Origin: Neostapfia colusana
Taxonomy: Eukaryota; Streptophyta; Magnoliopsida; Poales; Poaceae
Length of the DNA stretch: 64,000 nt
Reading direction: 5' to 3'
NCBI GenBank assembly: GCA_030760725.1
Contig: JASWHV010000001.1
Coordinates: 23,743,928 to 23,807,927 of the forward strand
Part shown: piece by piece, positions 37,143-48,200 of the stretch
Layout: the number at the start of each line of letters is the position of its first letter
How positions within the stretch are numbered: position 1 is the stretch's first letter
The notes under the pieces: generated by a model
Database searches by the model: none
Told to the model about the DNA's origin: nothing
The model's input: the letters and a program-made list of their open reading frames with translations, nothing else
Translations under genes and position numbers: made by a program

Positions 37143-37298
37143 GAGGGGGGGGACTTGGCGACTTGGCAGCAAAGAAGGGGGCTTGGCAGCAGGGGGGACG
37201 ACCAAAAGGGAGATGGGTGCGGACAGGGGGTGGGGGTTATATTTATAAGGGGGAAAAAGAGTCCTAGGGGTGGAAAAAAAGAGTCCTAGCAAGATGGG
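37143..37298 (-). mobile_element. A1 5' LTR slice (copy 2)
   Basis: Duplicate of 29141-29296, starting GAGGG and ending GATGGG before the C-family LTR. Confidence 0.9.
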
Positions 37299-38428
37299 TG
37301 TAAAGGTCCCAAAATTTGAATACAAAGAAACTCTTGTTTGCAAAAGTTGGTTCCATATGTATGAAAAATGAGACTTGTTAAAGCCTTTTCCATATGTGAT
37401 AACACACATGAGAGCTTTCTTCACACAAGTCAAATAATTATTTGAAAACTTGGAACCCAAGGAGGATTTGAAACCAAGGTGGGAAGTTCCCATATGTGTG
37501 AGAAAGCTAAATTCAGATTTGGAACAAACTTGTTCAACTCAAAAATTCAAATGAGAGCAACACAATGAATTTCAAAACTGTTGTGCTAAAAATCTCATTT
37601 GCAGCAGCCAAATTTAGATTCAGATTTCATATTTGAATTCCTTAGGTCCAAAATAGTGGGTATGCAAAGTTTCATGAATTGTTGAAACGTTTTGCAACTC
37701 ATTTTCCAAAATGGATGTTAAATAGCAAAGAATTCAAATAGCCATTTGAATTTGGATGAAACTTGCCCAATTGTCCAAATGCACATCAGATTTGAATTCC
37801 CACAATTGAATTCCATTATATTCAAACTTTGGGAGATATTTTGAAGAGGGATAAGAAGGGGCTAGGACCCACATGTCATTGGGGAAGTTTAGTGTGCAAA
37901 AGATCTTCACTTTTGCAGTGCTCGGTCTCTGTTTTCATCCTCCATGTGAAGCAACCGAGCCACCGAGGCTCCTCGCCATGCGCCACCGGGACAGACCGAG
38001 CCACCTCCTCCTTGATCAGTTTGCACTGGCGAGCAGCTTCTTCCCGTTCTCATCCCCTCAGCCGTGATCTTTTGCTCACAACACCGAGAAAACCTCGCTG
38101 CTCCTTTCTCCTCGCGCAAGAAACCGGACAGAGCTGTCGCCACACGTTCGATCGCTCGGCCACCGCCAAGCTCGCGTTCAAGCTTCGACTGAGCAGCAAA
38201 GCCACACCCTAGCAACCCCCACGACCTCCTCACACAGTTTCCACGTGAGCTCAGCCTCCAAAAACCGAGAACGCCGAGTTCCCGCGGCGGCCAGAAGACA
38301 CCGCCACGGACGGCTCTCGTGGACAGCCTCACCCAGGGCGTGTCACGGCCGAGCAAGACCACCGTGGGACTCGCAAGATGTTCCTACAGCTCACCTCCAA
38401 AGCTTGATCCGAAAGGTGGATCGTCGAC
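37299..38428 (+). mobile_element. C-family LTR, first 1,130 bp (copy 2), cut by D
   Basis: TGTAAAGGTCCC at 37299, AT-rich for about 570 bp, GGACCCACATGTCA at 37864, then a GC-rich segment. D begins at 38429. Five bases before D are TCGAC, the likely target duplication of D; its partner is outside the window. The GC-rich part holds open frames on both strands, none recognisable. Confidence 0.88.
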
Positions 38429-41400
38429 TGTAAGGGCCTAAGTTTTGGCACATATTCAAAGTGTTCATCATCACAAATACACACTTCATTTGAAGAAACT
38501 TGATGAATACATTTGAAGAGCATGTAAACACCATCAACATGCTCATTAGAGAATAAACTCACAAAATGCAAAAGTGGTATTTCCCACATGCATCATATAG
38601 GGGCTGGGCATATGAAAAACTCCTACATCTTGCTAGGAATGCTCATGCCAAATTTCACCCAAATTCAAACCTTTTTGAAGTCCTTTTCGGTATAACTAGA
38701 AAGAGGGTGATTTGAATTCAAATTGAAATTCAAACTATTTCCATACCATGAATTCAAAAGTGGGAGGCATATTCTTACTCAGCACATTTTTGTGAGCTCA
38801 CACACAAATTTTCACTCCATTTGGAGTTGATCTTGACATGAGCTAAGTTTAGCAAATTCAAACTTTATTTGAATTTCAAACTGCACATGTGCTGAAATCT
38901 ATTCAAACACTTCACAATTTGAATTCTATCAACTTCAAATGGGCTTGTGGTTGATTATTAAAAAAATGTGAGGGTATTTGGGTCTATACTGTTTAGAGCA
39001 GTGGGGAAAATTTAATTTCAGAGGTTAAACCTCGGGTGGGTCCCACATGTCAGCCTCAGCAGCAAATTTAACCGACTGAAGCCCGAGCTCGGTTTCTTGC
39101 GCTTGATCCAGCAGCCGCCACGGCGAAAGATCGATCGGGACAGCAGCTGGTTGCCGCCCCGACCACTGAACCGCCTCACCCTCCCTCTTATCTCTGCAGC
39201 CGACCCGATTGGGGGCAGAACCGATCACTTCGTTGCTCCCTCACGCAAGAAACGCTGCTCTCGCCGCCGCTCTCTCGGTTGATCGGAAGAGCCCACGGTC
39301 ACAGCCTCTCCACTCCCTTCAAGCTGCAAAACGGTACTAGAGGCTCTCCTTCTCCTTCCCCGTTGTAGGAAATTAGCTGAACTCGGATGATCTCACCCAT
39401 ACCGAAAGTTCTTCCCTGTGACCTAAGTTCGCCGCACCTCGGGCTTCCGTGGACAGCCCAAACGGGAGCATGTCATGCCCAAGCTAAGGCATCCTCGGAT
39501 GCATTAGAGGCTGGTTCTGCTCACCCCCGAACCACAGCCTGAGTGTTTGATCACCGGCGACGAATTTCAGTTTCCCCTTTCACTCGGCGCAGACCGACCT
39601 TCGGGTGCGGATCCGCCAAATTCACACTCCAGAAATGTTTAGAGAGTCTCAAACCGTTCCTACACAAACTAGACTTAGTGGCGCACAAGTTGCCTTCACA
39701 ACCTCTAGCAGGAGAACCCCTATGCATGGCGTATTTCCGAGCTTGCCAACGGCGGATGGCTCGGGAAGCGTCGGGCGCACGGTGAGAGACTACTTAGGAC
39801 CTCTCCCGAGCTGATTCGAGCCCATGCCGAGCTTCCCTAGGGTTTCCTGATTCTCCCCGGCCTTTTGCTCGATCGGTTGGGTGCTAGGAGGGCCGGCCGA
39901 CACGGCCGAAGTTCTTCCGAAGTTACCGCTCATCACCGGCCGTGTTCCGGTGACTGTCACGACGGGCTGAGCCCAATATCGTGTTCCCCGTGTGGAATTA
40001 GGTAGATTCGGACAATATCATGGCGTTTGGCACACGGCAGAGGCCACCGGCGAGCTCTCCGGCGAGGGGTCACGGCGGCCAAGCGCGGGAGGTCGGAGGT
40101 AGATGAAGCCCCCGGTCCCACGTTTCAGCGGCCGATATTTTAAACCCCAGGATTTGCTGTGGCACCGGATCAGGTGCGGCTGCACGCGAAGGATTCCGTA
40201 GCCCCATGTGTCGACCGCTGAGAAGTTGACACGTAGCCCCCGTCCCACGCGCAGCAATTTAAACATTTTCCCGATTTTCAGATTTAGTTCAAACTTCAAA
40301 CCCACATAACTTTGGCTAGGAAACTCCAAGTCGAGTGAACCAAATTTTGTTGGATTCAGCTCTCTGAGTACTTTCCAACAAATCAAGTTTCACTTCATGA
40401 AAATCCTCATTTCTCTAGAATTAATTCTTCAAAATTCAAACTGTTTAGAATTTTAACTGAAGAACCCTTTGGATGAAACTTCTGAAATTTTGCCAGGATG
40501 TTCACCAAAATATACCTGAGCTACCATAAAAATTTCAGATTCATTTTAGCTTATTTGATCCACCTAATGGTGTGATTAATAAAACTGTTCCAGAGAAAAT
40601 AGAAAATGTCCAGAAACATTTTCAGAAATTCTCTGAAATTGTTAGCTCATATCTTTTGCTAGGAACCTTTAAATTAAGTGAGACCAACTCTATTAGAACC
40701 CTCTGAAAACCTAGTTTTCAGACAGTCATGGCTTGCTCCATGAAAATCCCTAGAACACCCTAAGAGCCCCAATTAAGTTCAAGTACATAATTATTTGTGG
40801 AGAGCCCAAATGAGCTTTGCTGCAGATAAAACTTGGCCAAGTCTCTGTTTAGGTTGTATCCCAACCACAGTAAAAATTTCAGAACCATTGGGTCTGTCTA
40901 GTAAGACTTATAGTCCTCACAAGTTTAAACTTCAATTTAAATGCATTCAAATTGATTCATGTATATATTCTCTCATGTAGTCGCTATGGTTGAGGAGGAA
41001 CCCGAAGTCTTAGACTTTGTCACTCTGGAAGAACAGCTAGCCTACAACCAAGAGCAGCAAGGCAAGCTCCGGTGTGCATTAACCCATTTTACAACTTTTT
41101 ACTGTTTTGAGAACTTACTTTGATCACCCACCTATTTCTTGCATTAGGGTCTTGTTTGAAACCCAATTGCATAGACAAGAAAACCATGGGTTGGGATTAG
41201 GATTGAAAACACCATTTAGCTACTGCATTGCTAAGACAGTGTAGGATTCGGTACAAGTCGAGTAGTTGGAACTACTCGCGAGAATAGGCTAGAGGCACAT
41301 CGCTCGGGTAAAGATAGAAAATGAAACACATGACAAGAAAAATGAGACCGAGCGGAGGATTAGGGCAACAGGACATTGGGGCCTGGGTGCTACAGCTCCA

Positions 41401-42477
41401 CTTATGTCGATTGAGGACCGAGCCGTGTGCGGGCCTGTTGAACAAGCTAGAACAGTACCGAAGACCTACCGGCTATATGGGAACCGGGAAACCGATGTAA
41501 CTTGGGTAGATGGATATTGAGGCATTGCATGTCGTTCAGAGGGTAGGTTGAGAGCTCGAGGTGTAAATCGGCTGGCGGCACTGCGAATGCGCGCAGAGAC
41601 CTCTTGATCGGGACGATAGGACCGGTTCAATATTTGGCTGATGGGTGAAAGGTGGTTGCGTACGACGTCCGTGATGGTTGCTGTAGGCAACATCGAGTAC
41701 GGGCATACGTGACGGGTTATTCGGGTAACCCTGCAGGTGTAAATCGATTATAATCGCCGTCCCTCATGGTCAGTGAGTACCACGTGTTCACTGTACCGTG
41801 ACGTAGAAAGAACAGGCTAGATTCATGTTAAAAGTTTGCTGATTGGAAAGATATATCTTGCTTGTTAATGTCTTGTTGTAGTTTAGAGCTAATTAAAGTT
41901 CTTTTCAACTTTTAGCAAAGTACATGAGAGAAATGCGTTTCTTGTTTGATTGCGGCTCTCTCATGTGCCTTAGCGTAAGGTTCTCCACCACCTGCTGCTA
42001 AAACATTGAAAGTAAGGTTCAACTAATTAGGCGAGTCTTTGCAACTTATTTTACCTCATGTACCCAAAAACCATTCATTTATAAGTTTCATGTATAGGAG
42101 AGATGGGTCAGTCTTGCTGAGCCATCATGCTCACTGCTTGTTTTTGAAGCTTTTGCAGGGGTCTATGAGGAAGGGACTCCCGAGGAGAAGACGGAACCCC
42201 AGGAGGGGAACCCCGTCGAGTGGGAGTCATGCACGCCGCCGTGTTAGTGTGTGTGCGTGCTAGCGGGGACACGTTCACGGGCTGAACGTGAACTCGATGT
42301 GTAGTCTACGCACGCGAGTGTAGACTGAACGTATTTTGTTGTACAAATGTTCATAAACCTGTTTATATAATAAAACTTTGCTTCCGCTTTGTATCTTTGA
42401 TGTGCGTTATCCGGTGCTGTGCAACGCAGCACCCCTCAGCGTGATCCTGGCTCGACAAGGCCGTAGGGGCCGTGTCA
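38429..42477 (+). mobile_element. 5' LTR of element D (4,049 bp)
   Basis: TGTAAGGGCC at 38429 to GGCCGTGTCA at 42477, followed by a primer site. Layout matches B and E: AT-rich start, GTGGGTCCCAC (39036-39046), GC-rich block (about 39040-40260), AT-rich segment, split ORF (40981-42247), AATAAA (42369-42374), end. A block with GGTACAAGTCGAGTAG and ATCGCCGTCCCTC is shared with E. The 3' LTR is not in the window. Tekay/Del-like by overall similarity. Confidence 0.92.
40981..42247 (+). other. Predicted split ORF inside the D LTR (exons 40981-41061 and 42159-42247)
   Basis: Exon a (81 bp) follows TCTCATGTAG and ends CAAG|GCAAGC, phase 1 on both sides, with no stop. It contains an in-frame ATG and reads MVEEEPEVLDF, ending NQEQQ. 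Intron 41062-42158 (1,097 bp) ends in TTTTGCAG. Exon b completes Gly and reads GVYEEGTPEEKTEP near its start and VEWESCTPPC at its end, then TAG (42245-42247). AATAAA follows 122 bp later. The EEEPEVLDF-type core and the EWE..TP tail are shared with E, while the surrounding intron has diverged. In D alone translation could start within exon a. No known family is recognised. Confidence 0.55.
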
Positions 42478-43976
42478 GCGTGGTATCAGATCTCGCTTGA
42501 GGTTTAACGCACTACAAAGGTCATCTTTTTCAAAAATCCAGTGATGAACGAGTTATTAGCCCATATAAGGATGTTATTAGTGTATACAAAGTGGCATACT
42601 AACCTATTTGCTTACGTCGGAAAATCGTGCATCTCGGTACGCTTTATGTCTTGGGGGTGCACGTAAGCGCTATCCACCAGTGTGCACAAGCTGAAGGGTG
42701 GAGCTCCACGGGTGGCAGGTAACCCGACCCGCTTTAATATCCTCTACAACTTTTCATGTCGTTTGGGGTATTCGAGCAACGTCTTTCCCTGGCGTGCTTT
42801 GGGCAATTTGGGAGACCCCGTCACGTGGTCAGTAACGTGAACACGTAGCTCAAGGCGTGTTTGGCTTGAGAACATCCGGGCGAGTGATGACGGCCGGGTG
42901 TACGAACTGTATGGATACCGGGCTCGGTGTGCAGCCGAGTCTGACGATTGTGTGAGTTATTTGCAGGTAGTCTGACCATGAATCGGTAGACGTGTAGCAT
43001 CCGTGTGCAAGAGACGTTTAGTGCCACTGAACTAAAGAAGCCGGCTAAGTCTAGTATAGGTTTTTCTTTGTGAGGACGTAGTACCGACATGATCTGGTGA
43101 CGCATCGACGTCACACCCCACTAAATGAACAAATGAATTGTAAAACTTGAATTTTTTAATCCAGAGCACTAAAACTTGAAGTAACTCCTTCCCTTATTCA
43201 GGATATTCAAAGTTAACAAGTTTTCAACTTATAGGATACTAAGGACAGAGTCCCCTGTTTTCAGCTGAAATAAGGCTGAAGTTAATCAGAGGTTAGAGGT
43301 TGAGTTCTTTTGAGGTTGGGGTCATATGATACATTTCTGGAAAGCTTTGGAAGAGTTTTACAACTTTTCTGTAGATGACAAGAGATGTTTCATCCCCTAA
43401 CCAATCGAAAAATGCAGTAGAGTTGAAACTGTCCAGAAAACAGGGCAGAGCTAACACTCTATGTAACTCTCTGTAAATTGAGCATAACTTCCTGCATAAA
43501 AATCCAAAAATAGAAAATGAGGTAGTTCTGAAAATTTTATGAGATGGATTACAATTTCGTAACAGAAAATTTTGTCAGATTGGGAGTAGAATTAACTGGA
43601 ATTCTTGGATCAAATCAGTACCTCAAGCAGGGAGGTGCTGTCCAATTTTCTCCAGAAATTCTGTTAAATTTGACATCTCATAACTTGTGAACCAGGACAG
43701 ATCTTAGGCCAAGCAAATACTTTCTGGAAATCTATTGAAGTTAGCTTTAACGTTTATGTTGAGCTCCAGAATTGCTTTTGCCTTTAGCATGGTCTAAATC
43801 AGGTTGGAATGGAAACTGGTCAGGGAAGTCATGTTGGACAGCAGATCAGCAGTCAAATTTGTATAAATTTGAACTATGTTTCCAAGTTTTATGAGTTCAA
43901 TGGCATGTTTTATGTTATAAATCAATGGTTTACTGTTCAAATAAATATTTTACATTTCTCAAATATGTTTCTACAT
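42478..43976 (+). other. D leader and primer binding site
   Basis: GCG then TGGTATCAGATC (42481-42492), close to the initiator-Met primer site. 42590-43100 is conserved with the B leader. 43140-43976 is AT-rich and related to the B and E segments before gag. It ends near ATGACAG at 43977-43983. No gene. Confidence 0.85.
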
Positions 43977-44929
43977 ATGACAGCGGATAGACAGTTGGAG
44001 AACGGGTGGGTGGAATCTCACTGTTCTCACCACAGCGGCTATCTGGAAGCCTTGAGGCAAATGCTTCAATATTTCAGGTACAGCAAGATGCTGCAGTACT
44101 TCGCCAAAGAACAAGGGAGGAGGGGAACAAGACGTGGACGATCTATGTCAAAGTTCCTGCAGGACCTACGCCACCCGGTTGGGTGCCGTTCACCGTCACG
44201 GTGAGAGGCAGACAGCCGGAGGAAATGTGGCAAGTGGCAGCCCGCGACACCATGTCGCGTTTCTGCCAACTACACGTGAGATCTATGGAGGGAACTCCAT
44301 ACGCGCTCTTCCGGTGGAGGGAGGAGCTAATCATGTGTGAGGAGAAAGGTACATGGAGGCAACAGATCCGGGTTGCCCAAGGTACAACCCAGCGGAGGCA
44401 AACCTCAGCCTCCAATTAAGGTCAGGAAAGGCCGTGATGGACAGCCAAGTTGTTCATATGGAATGTCTCGCCGTGAAGCTCAAGGAGAGCAAAAGCCATC
44501 GTTCGAGAGTGTATACAGCGCACTCCTCAATGTTCTCCTTCCGATGATAAAGCGACTGAATGAGCAACACAATCAGTTGCATCATCTGAAGAAGGCGAAG
44601 AAGAAAAGCCGTATCAACATCACGGCTTTACAACAACAGATACAGGCTCTGACCCAGCAGAATGAGGTCCTCACTCAAGAGCGGGACGACGCTATTGATG
44701 AGTGGGAAGGCTGGGAAGAGGACTACAACCAGGCCATAGACGGGGTGCACGCGTTGCAGGACCTCGTACCTCCGGTAATGGGCATACCGGTGGTAGGTGC
44801 CGTACCATGGTCTTGGGTCTTCCGGCAATGGGGAAACCCGAGCCAGAAGAGGAGGTTGTGGACCAAGAGCCACCAGCAGAGATACCGGAGGAGGACGACC
44901 CGCAGGAAGTCAAGTTCTACTCCGTGTAG
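43977..44929 (+). pseudogene. orf0 of D: extra ORF upstream of gag
   Basis: Coding-like segment between leader and gag. A possible ATG is at 43977; the best frame then runs from about 44006 (ISLFSPQRLSGSLEA, KTWTIYVKVPAGPTPPGW, EEMWQVAARDTMSRFCQLH). It changes frame near 44400 into FESVYSALLNVLLPMIKRLN and a predicted coiled coil (ITALQQQIQALTQQNEVLTQ). It changes again near 44800 into an acidic tail (PEPEEEVVDQEPPAEIPEED) ending in TAG at 44929. The layout (globular part, coiled coil) resembles orf0 of A1. The start is uncertain and two or more frameshifts are needed, so this copy is probably dead. It is not Gag: gag starts at 45204. Function unknown. Confidence 0.6.
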
Positions 44930-45203
44930 GAGGTTACCGTTGCCAAGTAGGGCAGCGAGGAGGATGTAACAAAAACTTTTGTAATTGGTGACATGTCGTG
45001 TAGACAGTAGTGTATGTATAGGTAGTGACGACATGAGCATGATTTCTCGGAGACCCGAGAATAATGTATCTTGTATAAAGTTTATGTTTTATCAATATAT
45101 GTGAATGTTGTGCAAATTATTCATGCATCACTTCAAATACTTACTGTTTCATATGGAATTTTAAGTATCACATGTGCTGATCGCTGCTGTTTTAAATTTC
45201 AGA
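44930..45203 (+). other. Spacer between orf0 and gag of D
   Basis: AT-rich sequence ending TTTTAAATTTCAGA just before the gag ATG, like an intron 3' end. No gene. Confidence 0.6.
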
Positions 45204-45257
45204 ATGACTCATACTCGTGCCAACCCGGACGATGGGGGTTCTAGTCAGGGGGGAGAG
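45204..45257 (+). pseudogene. First 18 codons of D gag, interrupted by E
   Basis: ATG at 45204 opens MTHTRANPDDGGSSQGGE, which aligns with the start of E gag (MVRTRTTHEVGGSSQGG). E inserted here with target duplication GAGAG (45253-45257). The rest of D gag-pol does not reappear after E, because the copia element F follows; it may lie beyond the window. Confidence 0.8.
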
Positions 45258-48200
45258 TGTAAAAGCCCAAGAAAAGGGACTTGCAAAAACTTTTCTTCAC
45301 CTCACAACACCACAGTTTTTATTGTGGACACCTTAGGAAATGTTGTGAAGAGCATATAACCTCCATCAAAAGAATGATTAGAGGGGAAAGCCTTCACTTT
45401 CACAAAGTAGGGTTTCTACACATGAACATGAGAGGTTGAGCTCACCCCTAGTATTTAAAAAGTCTTGGGAAGGTTCAGTCCAAAGCTCATGCAAATTCAA
45501 CACTTTTTGAGGCACTTTTGGGTTATTTCAAAAAGAGGCCAATTTGAATGTAAATTCAAATTGCAGCAACTTTCATCACCCAACTTTAAAAGTTAGCTCC
45601 ATATCTATACTCAGCACATTTTTCTGAGTAAACCCACCAATTTTCATCTCCATTGGAGCTCATGTTGTCAAGAGCTAAATTTGCAAGAATTCAAAACTGA
45701 ATTTGAATTTCACTTTAAATATGAACCACATTTAACCAAACAAAGTTTGAATTTGAGAATTCAAATTCAAACAAAGACTTGGGAGCTAAGTCTCACATTA
45801 AATTGTGAGTAGCTGGTGGGATAATTAGCAAAAACAGAAAAGAAATATTAGGGAAAAAGAAGAAAGGGGGAGACCCACAGGTCAGTGGCACACAGGAGGG
45901 GCAGTCGGTTGCTGCAGCCGACCCCGACTTCGCGCGCAAGCCAGGGAACGGCGGCGAGCCACCGAGGCAGCGATCGGCCACCTCACGGTGCCAAACCGCG
46001 GCTTAAAGGCCAGCGCACAGCCCACGCCGCCCTCCTCCTGCTTTCCAAACGAGAACCCCCCCTACCGAGCTCCTTCCTCGTTTCCGCGCGAGCACAGAAA
46101 CGCCGCCCTCTCTGATCGCCGGCGTCCGGCCAGCACAGGCGCGCTCGTGCCCGACGAGCCACACAAGAAAGGACCGCCTTAAGGTGCTGATTCTTCTAGT
46201 CCCTACCGTTCTTCATTTCATGGGCTGTCGAGGGAGTATTTCGCCGGGAAAGCTTCGGGTGTCTTGAGACCGAGCTCCCACAAAATCCCAAAATTCGTGG
46301 GGGTTAGCTCATCACCGGGCAAACCGAGTCATGCACACGCTCTATACACGGCCACGACCACCTAGGATCGAAAACCAGTAAAAACCGTGGGCTAGGTTTA
46401 CGGTTCTTTGAAGTTTTCTGAAGCACAGCCGATATCCGGCCTAGGTCGCCGGTGAGGTCATAGTTACCGCCGTTTTCACGGGGATCGGTGTCCATGTCCG
46501 TGACCAGCAGGTTTCAGCGGAGCTCCCCGAGCAAACCGCATCGAAAAAGGTGCGTGGGATGCCGAGTTGGACGTCGCCGGTGAGCTCCCGGCCGCTGTTG
46601 CCGTCGGGAGCACTGTTCCGGTGGTTGTCAAGTTCTGGGGAGGGCGCCACCGTGTTCCTCAGGCCGAGATAGGCACTGGCGGCGAGATTCAGCAAGCTCC
46701 GAGGACCGGAACCCGTCTCCGGCGAGTGCTCCGCCGAGCTTGGCGGCGGGGTCGCGCGGGTGGCCGGAGGAGGACGAAGGGGTAGGCCCCACGCGTCAGT
46801 GGTTGGAGATAAATGGGTGGGATTCTCTGTGGTCCGGGATCCAGTGCGGCCGCGCGGGAAGTAGTCTGTGACCCCGTGTGGCTCGGCTCCAGCGGTCGAC
46901 ACGTGTACGTGGACCCACCCGCAGGATTTAAACATTTCTGGAATTTCCAGTTTTAGTGCAAACTTTAGAGCTCCATAACTTCTGCTAGGAAGCTCCAAAT
47001 TTAGTGATTCAAATTGGGTTGGATTCATCTTGCCTAGCTCTGTCCAGATATACAACCCAATTTGTATGAAACCCATTAATTAATTCTGGAAAATTCTTTA
47101 AAGCTTTTCAGCAAAAGAATTTTTGAGGGAGTTTGGTTAATCCAAAAATCCCCAAATTTTGCCAGGATGTTCTTTAGGACATTAGTAAACCCCTGTAAAA
47201 GTTTCAGACCATTTGGAGTTAATTTGGTCAGAGCAATTCTAATTGGAAGGTGCTGTGTTCATTTGAATACAGAAACATTTTCAGAGAATTTCCAAAACTT
47301 GGAAATTCAATTCTGGGCAAACCTTGACTCCAAAAATGCTAGGAAAATTCATGCAAACTCTAGGAGCTATAATTGAAATTATAGTTCACTAAGTTGGGTA
47401 TGAACAGGGGTATTACCTCAGGATAAATTCTTCCTTGCTGATTTGCCAAGAGAATTATTCTGAGCAAACCACTCCATGAAAAGTGCTAATGTTTGGTCCA
47501 GAGAGTTTTCTTGTGACAAGGAACTCACACAAAAATTCTCAGCTCCATTGGAGCTCTAGATCACCACTGTCCTGTTTAACCACTTAAGGGGTTAATATGG
47601 AAAAGGGGGAAAACCACTTAGCATTTAACCATGTGATTAAGTCCAAGCCAAACCACCAACACCAGTTCATATTTAAATTCTTAAACAAAGTTCCAGGTGT
47701 TAGAGGCTGGTTATTAGAACTAATAGTAGAAGTCTTACTCTAAAACTCACATTTGCATCTAAATTAACATGTAGTATTTCACTAACGTGTAGCCGTTGAA
47801 GAAGAGACTCCGGAAGTGCTGGACTTCCTCCTTCCGGACGAAGAACTAACTCCCGACCAGCAGCAACAAGGCAAGCCCCAGTTTGCATTAACCCTTTTAT
47901 AAGTCTTACTTTGTTTACATGTGTCATATGAAGTATGGATGTGCATTAGGTATAGGATGAATGAAACCCCACTTGCATAACCAAAGGTTCCTAAAAGAGT
48001 GAGGGTAGTGTCAAGGACCTCGAGTAGACAGGCTATGCTTAATGAGTCATAGGACTTCGGTACAAGTCGAGTAGTTGGAATCTACTCGCGAGATAGGTTT
48101 GGGACACACGGGTTCGGTTGAGTGATGTGAGATCACTTTAGTAATGAAAATGAGACTAGGCAGGGGCTAGGGCGCAGCAAGAGAGAGTCTTGTGTGCGCG

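Larger units (their letters stand above)
29873..37874. repeat. Tandem duplication, copy 2 (8,002 bp)
   Basis: Second copy of 21871-29872. It ends at 37874, after which the C-family LTR continues uninterrupted, so copy 2 carries the original right-hand flank and copy 1 the original left-hand flank. Confidence 0.93.

Noticed and set aside
46441..47076. 211-codon antisense open frame in the E 5' LTR
   Set aside because: Antisense to the LTR, GC-rich, and its copy in the 3' LTR (56870-57364) is shorter through a changed base. No protein-like motif.
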